Origin: Bacteroidota bacterium
Lineage (GTDB): Bacteria > Bacteroidota > Bacteroidia > Bacteroidales > VadinHA17
Length of the DNA: 64,000 bases
Reading direction: 5' to 3'
NCBI GenBank assembly: GCA_029547705.1
Contig: JAKPOU010000001.1
Coordinates: forward strand, 1-64,000
The notes beneath the pieces are model-generated. The model had not been told where the DNA came from, ran no database searches, and was given only the letters and a program-made list of their open reading frames with translations. A program made the translations under genes and the position numbers. Position 1 is the first letter of the stretch. Each line of letters begins with the position of its first letter. Shown piece after piece: positions 7,734 through 16,228 of the stretch.

Positions 7734-9659
7734 ATGGCGGAAATGATTAGAAAAGCTCTGTTGTATTTCAGGTCAGTCCTGCCGGCAATATTGTTAATAA
7801 TAACTTATAGTACGGTTATGTTTTCACAATCCATTGCCGATACCATAATTCAGATACCCGATGTGGTTGTAAGAGCTTCCAGGTTTCAACAGTTCAGAAG
7901 TGATATTAAAACAGATGAATTTACTTCTGAAGAGCTCAGCCCTTTTGCAGGAGAATCACTCGGACGTTTCCTTATCAGCAAGACAGCCCTGAATGTCAAG
8001 AGTTATGGTGTTGGCGGTGCTCTGAGCAACATTTCCCTGAGGGGTACATCAACAAGTCATGTTCAGGTCAACTGGAACGGTTTTCCCATCAACTCGGTCA
8101 CCCTGGGTTCGAGTGACTTTTCATTTATCCCTGTTTCCGGATTCGATAATATATCTGTTGTTTACGGAGCTCCCGGAGCTCTGTATGGAAGCGGCACATT
8201 CGGCGGGGCCGTCAATCTGGATAATAACCTGAAAACGGTGAAGGCACTCAAGGGATCTGTTAATATAAGCTATGAGTCCATCGAAACAATTAACGGCAGC
8301 TTATCATTTACCACCGGGAATAACAGGCTGGCATGGAAAGCCGATGCATGGGGTGCTCTTTCAGGCAATGAGTTCAGCTACTATGACTACATTAGACAGA
8401 CTGACAGAAAGCAAACAGACGGGCAGTGGCACAGTACAGGTACCGTTCAGCAGTTCATTTTCCGCCTTTCCCCGTCATCAACCATTGAGGCAGGATTCTG
8501 GTACCAGGTAAAGGCCTTTAATATCCCTTCCCGGATAGGATCGGTATCCTGGGAGCATCAGAGAGATTCAACGCTGAAATTCTTTACCGCCTGGAAAAAA
8601 TCGGGTCACCGCTGGAGCCTGGAGGCAAAGACGGCTGTGTTTAAGGATCATGAAAGATACACTATGAAAGCATCCGAACAGGCGGAATCATACAGCATAG
8701 ATTCAAGGATCAGATCCGGTCAGTACTATGGTGATGTAAATTTCAGGTATCATGCCGGCCGGAACATTTCGGTAGATGCCGGCCTGATCGGTACTTTTAT
8801 CAATGCGGATGTGTCAGCCTACGGGAACAGGAAAGAGGAAAGAGGACTGACGGCTTTTGCCGGAATAAAATATGACTTGGACCGGTTCTCAACCCAGGCG
8901 GGATTAAGAAAAGAGTGGAATTCTAATTTTCATTCAGGTGTATTGTCTTCCTTCGGCATGTCGCGGGAAATGATAACTGACAAGTGGAAACTGAGACTCA
9001 ATGTTTCACAGAAATTCCGCAAACCCACATTTAATGATCTTTTCTGGATGCCGGGAGGTAATCCTGATTTAAAGCCTGAAACCGGATATTCGGTCGAAGC
9101 AGGCTCCTCAGTAACGGTCTTTAAAAAAGAAAAAGCCGTTCTTTCAGCCGATGCGGGCATTTACTGGTCAAAAATAAACAATATGATCGCATGGCGGCCC
9201 GACGGGATGTACTGGACTGCCATGAATTACCAGAGAGTATATTCTGCCGGAATGGATTGCAAACTGATTCTGGATGTGAAACACAGAAAATTAAAATACC
9301 GTTCGGCGCTTAATGTAATGCTTAACAGGCCGGATGTACAGCCGTATGTGTCAGGTGAGCATGAAAAAATGCTGTATTCACCCCGGATTATCACTTCATG
9401 GGAAAACAGTTTGTCAGCGGGAATATTTGATATGGCTATTGATCACCATTTCAGTGCAGACCGTTTTTATGATGACAATTCATTGCTGAAGCCTTACCAG
9501 CTTCTGGATATGAAAACAGGAGTGAAAATCCCTGTCGCAAACGGACATCTGGGTATTCATCTTAGTGTTAATAATCTGACAAATACCACCTATGAGCTAA
9601 TCAGACTATACCCGATGCCGGGCCGTTACTGGTCAGTCAAAATAAACTATACCTTTTAA
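7734..9659 (+). CDS. btuB: TonB-dependent cobalamin receptor, BtuB-like
   Basis: Outer-membrane TonB-dependent receptor of 641 residues, the usual BtuB length. It is predicted to import cobalamin or related corrinoids with energy from TonB-ExbBD. Order: signal peptide (to about residue 35, ending VMFSQS), TonB box-like segment (IIQIPDVVVRASR), plug domain (SLRGTSTSHVQVNWNGFPIN…YGAPGALYGSGTFGGAVNL, about residues 60-170), then a 22-strand type barrel ending in aromatic Phe (INYTF). It lacks the N-terminal carboxypeptidase-like domain of SusC proteins, as expected for BtuB. The start may instead be the ATG at 7743 (MIRKALLYF). Specificity is inferred from the cobalamin riboswitch immediately upstream and the BtuG-like gene 24 bases downstream. 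Confidence 0.88.
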   Translation: MAEMIRKALLYFRSVLPAILLIITYSTVMFSQSIADTIIQIPDVVVRASRFQQFRSDIKTDEFTSEELSPFAGESLGRFLISKTALNVKSYGVGGALSNISLRGTSTSHVQVNWNGFPINSVTLGSSDFSFIPVSGFDNISVVYGAPGALYGSGTFGGAVNLDNNLKTVKALKGSVNISYESIETINGSLSFTTGNNRLAWKADAWGALSGNEFSYYDYIRQTDRKQTDGQWHSTGTVQQFIFRLSPSSTIEAGFWYQVKAFNIPSRIGSVSWEHQRDSTLKFFTAWKKSGHRWSLEAKTAVFKDHERYTMKASEQAESYSIDSRIRSGQYYGDVNFRYHAGRNISVDAGLIGTFINADVSAYGNRKEERGLTAFAGIKYDLDRFSTQAGLRKEWNSNFHSGVLSSFGMSREMITDKWKLRLNVSQKFRKPTFNDLFWMPGGNPDLKPETGYSVEAGSSVTVFKKEKAVLSADAGIYWSKINNMIAWRPDGMYWTAMNYQRVYSAGMDCKLILDVKHRKLKYRSALNVMLNRPDVQPYVSGEHEKMLYSPRIITSWENSLSAGIFDMAIDHHFSADRFYDDNSLLKPYQLLDMKTGVKIPVANGHLGIHLSVNNLTNTTYELIRLYPMPGRYWSVKINYTF

Positions 9660-9683
9660 TATCCTTTAATTCTATCTAAAACA

Positions 9684-10763
9684 ATGATTATGAAAAAAAT
9701 CAGATTGAAAACCCTGTTTCCCGCCTTTGCCCTGATTACAGTGCTCCTGCTGGTGTCATCATGTGAAAAAACCGTTGATGACCCGCCTATTACTATTAAT
9801 AACCTGAAGGGTATGTTTGTTGTGTGTGAAGGGGTCTTTGGACAGGCAAACGGTGATATTAGTTTCTATGATTCAAAGACCGGGCAGACTACAAAAAATC
9901 TTTTTTATTCTGTCAACGGAATGGAACTCGGCGATGTCGTCCAGTCATTTGTAATAGCAGATACTCTCGGATTTATCGTTGTTAACAATTCGCAGAAAGT
10001 AACTGTGGTAAACATGAAGGATTTCAAACTGGTCAAAACCATTGATGGCTTTTCCTACCCCCGCAGTATTGTCCGTGCTGATGAGAACACACTGTATGTA
10101 TCAAACGGAAACGGATCATCCGATAATTTTATTTACAAAATTAACCTGTCGACCCTGGAGATAAGCGGATCCCTTGCGCTCAGCACAGGACCCGAAAAGC
10201 TCATAGCTGCCGGTTCAAAAGTATATGCGGCTATTTCAGGAGGATGGAACAATGACGGCAATACGGTTATTCAGATCGACCCTGTTACTTTCTCTGTAAC
10301 CGGCACTTATACCGTAGCTTCGGTTCCCGTGGATCTGGTATCCGATAAAGACAACAATGTATGGGCCTACTGCAAAGGTATTGCTGATTATACAAACTGG
10401 CCGGAAGTAAGCTATACGGATGCCGGGATAAGCAGGATCAACATATCTGCCAATACGGTGAGTTCTTTCCCGGTCAGCACCATGAGCGCCCCGGGAATCA
10501 ATAATATCGCGGCAGGAAAAGATGGCAGCACGATTTATTTTCTTAACGATGCTCTTTATTCCATGCCGGTAACTGCAACTGAATTACCGGACACCAAAGT
10601 GGCTGATCAGGAGTTTTATGGACTGAACGTGGATCCTGAAAGCGGCAATATTGTCTGTCTGGATGCAGTCAATTCCAAAGCTGTTGTTTATAATACCGCA
10701 GGGGTGAAGCAATTGGAATTCGAAACGGCAAAGTTTCCCTGTTCAGTGGTTTTCAGCTATTAG
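9684..10763 (+). CDS. btuG: BtuG-like surface lipoprotein, YncE/DUF5074-type beta-propeller
   Basis: A 359-residue lipoprotein. The signal ends in the lipobox VSSC (LLLVSSCEKT). The mature part is a series of YncE/DUF5074-type propeller repeats (for example VNMKDFKLVKTIDGFSYPRSIV and KINLSTLEISGSLALSTGPEKL). In Bacteroides, BtuG is a surface lipoprotein with this fold that binds cobalamin very tightly and hands it to BtuB. Position 24 bases after btuB, under the same riboswitch, supports that role here. Fold similarity alone would not prove it. Translation may start at 9690 (MKKIRLK). Its 3' end overlaps the 3' end of nrdG on the other strand by 11 bases. Confidence 0.75.
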   Translation: MIMKKIRLKTLFPAFALITVLLLVSSCEKTVDDPPITINNLKGMFVVCEGVFGQANGDISFYDSKTGQTTKNLFYSVNGMELGDVVQSFVIADTLGFIVVNNSQKVTVVNMKDFKLVKTIDGFSYPRSIVRADENTLYVSNGNGSSDNFIYKINLSTLEISGSLALSTGPEKLIAAGSKVYAAISGGWNNDGNTVIQIDPVTFSVTGTYTVASVPVDLVSDKDNNVWAYCKGIADYTNWPEVSYTDAGISRINISANTVSSFPVSTMSAPGINNIAAGKDGSTIYFLNDALYSMPVTATELPDTKVADQEFYGLNVDPESGNIVCLDAVNSKAVVYNTAGVKQLEFETAKFPCSVVFSY

Positions 10764-11397
10764 GAAACGACTGGCGGTCATTAAGAGATTCAATGGTGAC
10801 TCCCTCCCTGAATTGCTGCAGGACCAAGGGGTCACCTTTGAATTCTTTTTTTAATTGCTCAACAATTTCTTCTGTATGAAACCCGGGAACCAGTGTAGTC
10901 CTGAACTGATACTGTACTCCGGAAGTTCTTAAAATACTGACTGATTCTGAAATACGCTGAATAAGGCGGAGACTGGAGGATCCGGTAATCTCATAATACG
11001 CGGAAGATTTAAGCAATGTCTTGATATCCATGGCAACAAAATCGACAAGTCCGGCAGAAACAAGCTCCTTCAGCATTACCGGGTTACTGCCATTGGTGTC
11101 AAGTTTGATCCTGTAGCCGGCATTCCTGACAAGTTTAATAAACTCGGGGAGATCGGGATGAACAGTCGGTTCTCCTCCTGAAATAACCACACCATCTATC
11201 CATTGTTTGCGGATATTCAGGTAAGAAAGTATTTCTTCACTTTCTATATCTTCTGTTTCATTGAACAAACCGGGAAGGACCAGGGAGGGATTATGACAGT
11301 ATCCACACCGGAAATTGCAACCCCGGGTAAAAATCACAGCAGTAATCATTCCCTCCCAGTCAATCAGACTATGTTTAAGAAACCCGCCGATACGCAT
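10753..11397 (-). CDS. nrdG: Anaerobic ribonucleotide reductase activating protein
   Basis: A radical SAM enzyme of 214 residues that generates the glycyl radical on NrdD, using S-adenosylmethionine and a [4Fe-4S] cluster. The cluster-binding CX3CX2C motif is C27, C31, C34 (GCNFRCGYCHNP), followed by the SAM-contacting GGEP (VVISGGEPTVHP). Length fits the family. Its ATG shares one base with the nrdD stop (TAATG), so translation is probably coupled and the two proteins are made together under the upstream cobalamin riboswitch. Confidence 0.93.
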   Translation of the reverse strand: MRIGGFLKHSLIDWEGMITAVIFTRGCNFRCGYCHNPSLVLPGLFNETEDIESEEILSYLNIRKQWIDGVVISGGEPTVHPDLPEFIKLVRNAGYRIKLDTNGSNPVMLKELVSAGLVDFVAMDIKTLLKSSAYYEITGSSSLRLIQRISESVSILRTSGVQYQFRTTLVPGFHTEEIVEQLKKEFKGDPLVLQQFREGVTIESLNDRQSFPNS

Positions 11398-13601
11398 TAG
11401 CGGGATTTATTTAATTCCGGAATCAGAGACGCCTTTTCAGGGATTCCCTGATTTTCCTCCATTCCCTGATCTTCCTCCATTTCCTTATTACCGGTGTCCG
11501 GCCTGAACAGTTTCCTGTCCTTAAATTCCTGCTTCTTCCCTTTGTTCCATTGGTTAACCGGCCTCATATACCCGACAATCCTGCTATATACGTCAGTTTC
11601 CGAATTACACTCAGGGCAGCTGAAGTGTTCTCCCGGAATATAGCCATGTGAGGGACAGATGCTGAAAGTCGGAGAGATGGTTATATAAGGAAGGTGAAAA
11701 GCCTTTGTTATTTTCCTGATCAGGTTTTTTGCAGACATGGCCGGCATATTTGTATCCCCGGTAAAAACATGAAGAACCGTACCACCGGTATATTTCACCT
11801 GAAGATCATCCTGCAACGATAATACTTCATAAATATCATCAGAATAACCGACCGGCAAATGAGTTGAGTTTGTGTAGTAGGGTGCAGCTCCTTCCTTATA
11901 TGCCTTCTGGTTTGCAGTGATTATATCCGGATACTGTATTGTGTCAATCCGTGCAAACCTGAATGCAGTGCTTTCAGCCGGAGTAGCTTCGAGATTATAA
12001 ATATTGCCGGTTTCTTCCTGAAATCCTTCCAGCACATTTCTCATAAAATCCATTACCCTGATGGCAAAAGACTTGCTTTCCGGATGACCAATATCTTTTC
12101 CGAGGAAATTAAGACAACATTCGTTCATTCCGTTTATTCCGATAGTTGAAAAGTGGTTTTTCCAATAGCAGTTAAATCTTTTATAAATATCACGCAAGTA
12201 AAATTTTGAATATGGATACAGGCCTTTTTCTGTATAATTCTCAATTGTTTTACGTTTTATCTCGAGGCTCTCCCGTGCAAGAATCATCAGGTTTTTAAGC
12301 TTTTCAAAAAAGTTATTCTCTGATATTGCTTCGTAGCCGAGTTTGGAAAGATTAATAGTTACCACACCAACAGAACCCGTAAGAGGATTGGAAGCAAATA
12401 ATCCGCCTCCGCGCTTGATTAATTCTCTTTTATCAAGACGAAGACGGCAACACATGCTTCTTACATCATCAGGCTTCATGTCAGAATTCACAAAATTGGA
12501 AAAATAGGGTATGCCATATTTTGCAGTCATTTCCCAAATTGAATCGTAATCAGAATTATCCCAGTCAAAATCCGGTGTAATATTATAGGTTGGTATTGGA
12601 AAAGAGAACAGACTTCCCGCTGCATCACCTTCGAGCATTACTTCTGCAAAGGCCTTGTTCAGCAGGGTAATTTCGTTTTGAAAACTGCCATATACATCTT
12701 CCTGTATCTCACCACCCCATACAATCTGTTCCTGTTTAAGAAAATCCGGAACATGAAGATCCATTGTAATATTTGTAAAAGGGGTCTGAAAACCTACTCT
12801 TGTAGGTATGTTCATATTAAAGAGAAATTCCTGGATGCATTGCTTAATTTGCTTATAATCCAGATTATCCTTCCTGATATATGGAGCAAGCAAGGTATCG
12901 AAATTTGAGAAAGCCTGTGCTCCCGCAGCCTCACCCTGCATCGTATAAAAGAAATTTACAATTTGTCCGAGGGCAGTCCTGAAATGTCTTGCCGGTTTTG
13001 TCTGCGTCTTCCCGTTAACACCCCTGAATCCTGACAGAAGCAGGTCCCTCAGGTCCCAGCCGACACAATAAACACTCAGAAACCCGAGGTCATGAATATG
13101 GAAATACCCCTGCTTATGGGCTGAGGAGATATTCTCAGGATAGATCCTGTCAAGCCAGTACTGTGAAGTGATTGTAGTGGAGATATGCTGGTTCAGCCCC
13201 TGAAGGGAATATGCTGAATTGGCACTTTCATTGACCCTCCAGTCAGATATACCAAGATAATCGTCAACAACTTCAATGTTGGAAAATAATTCCTGTGCAT
13301 TTCTTGCCAGCTCCCTTTGTTTTCTGTACAGGATATAAGCTTTTGCCAGTTGAAAATCACCATCTTCAAACAATGTCCTTTCAACCTGGTCCTGTACAAG
13401 TTCCACTGTAGGTAATTCCCGGATTTCTAATTTTGACAGTTTTTCCAAAACATCTGCCGATAATCTGTTCGCTTTTGCCCTGTCAGGACGGCCGATGGCG
13501 CGTGTTGCTTTAAAAACAGCATTTTCAATTTTCTCGCGGTTGAAGGGTACAACATCGCCGTTACGTTTAATGATTTGTGAAAAAAATAGTTTACCATTCA
13601 T
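11397..13601 (-). CDS. nrdD: Anaerobic (class III) ribonucleoside-triphosphate reductase
   Basis: Reduces ribonucleotides to deoxyribonucleotides under anoxia with a glycyl radical and no cobalamin. The frame extends to 13751, but the extra 50 codons are a translation of the riboswitch. The ATG at 13601 (MNGKLFF) starts the ATP-cone allosteric domain (KRNGDVVPFNREKIENAV), giving 734 residues. The catalytic barrel follows. Near the C-terminus are the Zn-site cysteines (ICPSHGY…SCPEC) and the glycyl radical site RIVGYMRPV, Gly near residue 677. Unusually the chain continues about 57 residues past this Gly, ending in an acidic low-complexity tail encoded partly by an 18-bp tandem repeat. nrdG follows directly (TAATG). 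Confidence 0.94.
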   Translation of the reverse strand: MNGKLFFSQIIKRNGDVVPFNREKIENAVFKATRAIGRPDRAKANRLSADVLEKLSKLEIRELPTVELVQDQVERTLFEDGDFQLAKAYILYRKQRELARNAQELFSNIEVVDDYLGISDWRVNESANSAYSLQGLNQHISTTITSQYWLDRIYPENISSAHKQGYFHIHDLGFLSVYCVGWDLRDLLLSGFRGVNGKTQTKPARHFRTALGQIVNFFYTMQGEAAGAQAFSNFDTLLAPYIRKDNLDYKQIKQCIQEFLFNMNIPTRVGFQTPFTNITMDLHVPDFLKQEQIVWGGEIQEDVYGSFQNEITLLNKAFAEVMLEGDAAGSLFSFPIPTYNITPDFDWDNSDYDSIWEMTAKYGIPYFSNFVNSDMKPDDVRSMCCRLRLDKRELIKRGGGLFASNPLTGSVGVVTINLSKLGYEAISENNFFEKLKNLMILARESLEIKRKTIENYTEKGLYPYSKFYLRDIYKRFNCYWKNHFSTIGINGMNECCLNFLGKDIGHPESKSFAIRVMDFMRNVLEGFQEETGNIYNLEATPAESTAFRFARIDTIQYPDIITANQKAYKEGAAPYYTNSTHLPVGYSDDIYEVLSLQDDLQVKYTGGTVLHVFTGDTNMPAMSAKNLIRKITKAFHLPYITISPTFSICPSHGYIPGEHFSCPECNSETDVYSRIVGYMRPVNQWNKGKKQEFKDRKLFRPDTGNKEMEEDQGMEENQGIPEKASLIPELNKSR
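11443..11478 (-). repeat. 18-bp tandem repeat in the nrdD C-terminal tail
   Basis: On the plus strand, attccctgat(t/c)ttcctcc occurs at 11443-11460 and 11461-11478 with one mismatch, and a degenerate third unit follows. On the coding strand it encodes tandem (M)EE(D/N)QG(M/I) hexapeptides beyond the glycyl radical domain. Confidence 0.75.
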
Positions 13602-13677
13602 ATTAAATGAATTTAAGATTAGTAATGGTAACCTGCGGGGGATTCTAAGAATGCCTGCAAATGGCAGAAATTCAATT

Positions 13678-13862
13678 GCTTTTCGCCCGAAAGCTACGAA
13701 ATTTTGCATCGGCAGGTCTTCTGGCTTGATCTGTTTCAATCGCCTTCCCACTCCTCCGGGAGCAGTGGCGTAATGATTGAACCTTGAAATAGAACTTACA
13801 GCTACGGGGATAGCTCCGGATTCACACCGGATTCCCTATTAATCTTATAAGAACCGATTGCA
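13678..13862 (-). ncRNA. Cobalamin riboswitch upstream of nrdDG
   Basis: On the minus strand the aptamer runs from 13862 (TGCAATCGG) to 13705 (CCGATGCA), which close it with one bulge. Inside are the conserved blocks GGGAATCCGGTGTGAATCC and GAGCT…AGCTGTAAG, the GCCACTG core, and the B12 box AAGCCAGAAGACCTGCC. A hairpin GCTTTCGGGCGAAAAGC follows (13694-13678). Its loop CGGG is complementary to CCCG in L5 (plus-strand 13805-13808), a kissing pair as in the btuB copy. Cobalamin is expected to repress nrdDG. The nrdD start lies 77 bases after the hairpin. Confidence 0.94.
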
Positions 13863-13865
13863 GAA

Positions 13866-13873
13866 CAAAAATA
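13866..13873 (-). promoter_or_regulatory. Bacteroidetes -7 box for the nrdDG riboswitch transcript
   Basis: TATTTTTG on the minus strand matches TAnnTTTG and lies 3 bases upstream of the aptamer's first paired base. The -33 element is not clear. Confidence 0.5.
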
Positions 13874-14035
13874 ACCATATAAAGTATCAGACACATTTTA
13901 AATTATCCAGATGAATGAATAAGTTATTAACATGGCTCTCCTCCGCCATACATACATGTCTTAAATTTCTCTTTATACCTGTTTCGTGTGAACTTTTCAG
14001 GTGATTTTTTGTTTTTCCCTTAAAAGGACAGACGC

Positions 14036-14533
14036 GTGAAATCCAGGCCAGGCTATATCCTATTTTTCATTCTTGTCTTGCTTATAACCGGCAGAGAAGT
14101 GAGAAGTCAGGAAATAAGCTATATCAACATCCCTGATCTCGACAAACTGCTGAAAGCACCGGAAAACAAACTTTATGTAGTCAATTTCTGGGCTACCTGG
14201 TGTGCACCCTGCATAGCGGAGCTGCCGGGGTTCCAGAAAATATCAAAGGAATATGATCCGGAAAAGGTCAGCTTTATAATGGTCAGCCTTGATTTTCCGG
14301 GCCAGGTTCAGAAACAGCTTGTCCCCTTTCTGAAAAAGAACATGATCACTCTGGATGTACGTGTTATGACCGATCTTGATTACAACGCGTGGATTGAAAA
14401 AGTCGATCCTTCCTGGCAGGGTAATATTCCTGCAACATTGTTTTTCAACAATTCAAGGAAGACAAGATTTTTTCATGCCGGAGAAATAGATGAATCCGGT
14501 TTAAGAAAGTTCATCGACACCTGTTTAAATTAA
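14036..14533 (+). CDS. TlpA-family secreted thioredoxin
   Basis: A 165-residue thiol-disulfide oxidoreductase. An N-terminal hydrophobic signal or anchor (YILFFILVLLITG) precedes a thioredoxin fold with the active site WCAPC (NFWATWCAPCIAELP, near residue 54) and the cis-Pro region (GNIPATLFF). TlpA/ResA proteins reduce disulfides in the periplasm, for example for cytochrome maturation or protein folding. The start is GTG at 14036, after a purine stretch (AAAGGAC). The gene is 25 bases from the following thioredoxin-fold gene, so the two probably form an operon. Specific partners are not identifiable. Confidence 0.85.
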   Translation: MKSRPGYILFFILVLLITGREVRSQEISYINIPDLDKLLKAPENKLYVVNFWATWCAPCIAELPGFQKISKEYDPEKVSFIMVSLDFPGQVQKQLVPFLKKNMITLDVRVMTDLDYNAWIEKVDPSWQGNIPATLFFNNSRKTRFFHAGEIDESGLRKFIDTCLN

Positions 14534-14558
14534 TTATGTAAAATAAACTCGTAATGAT

Positions 14559-15167
14559 ATGAAAAAGTTTAGCTGGTTATTTGCAATATTGTTAATGGCT
14601 TCCGTCTCTGCGGAAGCTGCCGGACCATATCAGCCGGGTGACTATGCGTCGGATTTCAGCCTTAAAAATGTTGACGGGAAAATGGTTTCTCTCTCCCAGT
14701 TCCGGGATGCCAGGGGCTTTATAGTAATATTCATATGCAATACCTGTCCGGTAGTCCGGCAATATGAATCAAGAATTATCGACCTGCATAAAAAATATGC
14801 AGACAAAGGTTATCCGGTAATTGCAATTAACAGCAATGACGTAAATACATCCCCGGGCGATTCATTCGAGGAAATGCAAAAGTTTGCCGCAGAAAAGGGA
14901 TTCGGATTCAACTATCTGTATGATGAAACACAGGAGGTTCTGAATAAGTATGGAGCCACCAATACACCTCATGTTTATGTCCTTTCAAAAAAGGACGGAA
15001 ACAATAAGGTTGAATACGTTGGTGCCATAGACAATAATACTGAAAATCCTGATCTTGCCGATAAAAAATATGTTGAGGATGCAGTCAATTCCCTTCTAAG
15101 GGCAGAACCGGTCGCAATCACAAAGACCCGTGCAATCGGTTGTTCTGTCAAGCTGAAAAAAGCATAA
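14559..15167 (+). CDS. Secreted thioredoxin/peroxiredoxin-like (AhpC/TSA) protein
   Basis: A 202-residue protein with a cleavable signal (LLMASVSAEA) and an AhpC/TSA-type redoxin domain (YASDFSLKNVDGKMVSLSQF). Its active site is NTCPVVRQYE, a CPVV site preceded by a second Cys (C-N-T-C-P), as in a group of redoxins often found beside TlpA proteins. Residues ATNTPHVYVL contain the cis-Pro. It is expected to be a periplasmic thiol oxidoreductase, not a true peroxidase, but this cannot be settled from sequence. Probably co-transcribed with the TlpA gene 25 bases upstream. Confidence 0.8.
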   Translation: MKKFSWLFAILLMASVSAEAAGPYQPGDYASDFSLKNVDGKMVSLSQFRDARGFIVIFICNTCPVVRQYESRIIDLHKKYADKGYPVIAINSNDVNTSPGDSFEEMQKFAAEKGFGFNYLYDETQEVLNKYGATNTPHVYVLSKKDGNNKVEYVGAIDNNTENPDLADKKYVEDAVNSLLRAEPVAITKTRAIGCSVKLKKA

Positions 15168-16228
15168 TACAAGTTATCAATATTTTTGATATGCTCATCA
15201 GGAAAGTTTTCCATGGTTTTTCCTTATGAGTCTTTTGTGGTGACACTCAGATGTCGGGATTTGAGCTTAGCGAAAATCAAATAACAGATTATTAATAATA
15301 TATGAGCGTTTTTTAATCAAAAAGTGCATGTGTCCGTATCTCATATTCAAAGATTCATGAATTTATGAGCAAATTTATTTCGGAACATTAAATGACCGTC
15401 AAAGGGTTTACACAATTTGAAATACAGCATAGAAAGAAAAAAAGTAAGATATAAGTTTGAAAATCAATGTACCCTCTTAGTGCGCATTGGTTATAGAATT
15501 ATTATCATTCTGTGTTTCCAGATAAGAGTCCCTCTTACAAGAGCTGCATAGGAATAATTAAAGAGTATAAGTCGAAGCTTATTGGAAGTTAAATAAGTAA
15601 CTATCATGGATAATATGTATAAATTATACTTCTTTGACTTGGGTGAGTATATACTTAAATTTATATTTGTCCGCACCACTTTCACAGCATTATATTTCTG
15701 GTTAGACGTAAAATAGTTTGATGCGATAGCCCGTAAAGTTTTGTTTGGATGGTGATCGCAAATGAAATAAATTATTCGAAAAGCATATTTTCTTTATGCA
15801 TCTGGTTATATACAACAAGTATTGATCATCAGAAAATGCATAACAGGATGAATATTTTTTTATCGTGAATATGTTAATTGAATTAATCATAAAAAACTAG
15901 ATATTTAACTTTTTTGACGTGATGCCTGGGATTTTCGACCTCCTTCAGAATCTGCAACATTATTATTCACGTCATTTTCATTTATAAATGCAAGACTGAG
16001 CAATTCAAAATTACAATTGACCCTTTACACATAAATCTAATAAACAATCTTTCAAAACTTTGTTCAATTTTCCTGGAAACCCAGGTTTGTTTACATATTT
16101 TAATCTCATAGAGTTAAATTATGTTAAATTAAGTTATACTCATGAAAAAGTGATTTTATTTTACCAATAATTCAATATTTTTAAAATCATTAAAATTCTA
16201 CTGACCATAATATAAATTTTAAAAATCT
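15168..16228. other. 1.06-kb AT-rich intergenic region
   Basis: No open frame here resembles a protein, and I find no tRNA, rRNA or riboswitch. The sequence is much more AT-rich than the flanks on the left and marks the start of the AT-rich SusCD segment. It holds one two-part promoter match (15639-15669) and a second -7-like octamer (TAAGTTTG at 15452-15459), which at this base composition could be chance. Confidence 0.6.
15639..15669 (+). promoter_or_regulatory. Candidate Bacteroidetes promoter (TTG-N20-TATATTTG)
   Basis: TTG at 15639-15641 is followed after 20 bases by TATATTTG at 15662-15669, matching both elements and the usual spacing. Transcription would begin near 15676 and either produce a leader of about 550 bases for the SusC gene at 16229 or a separate small RNA. 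Confidence 0.4.

Noticed and set aside
13602..13751. 50-codon N-terminal extension of nrdD
   Set aside because: It translates the riboswitch B12 box and hairpin. The ATP-cone domain starts at 13601.
15391..15453. Short frame MTVKGFTQFEIQHRKKKSKI in the AT-rich gap
   Set aside because: Briefly considered as a transposase N-terminal scrap. Too short, and no inverted repeats or further fragments nearby.
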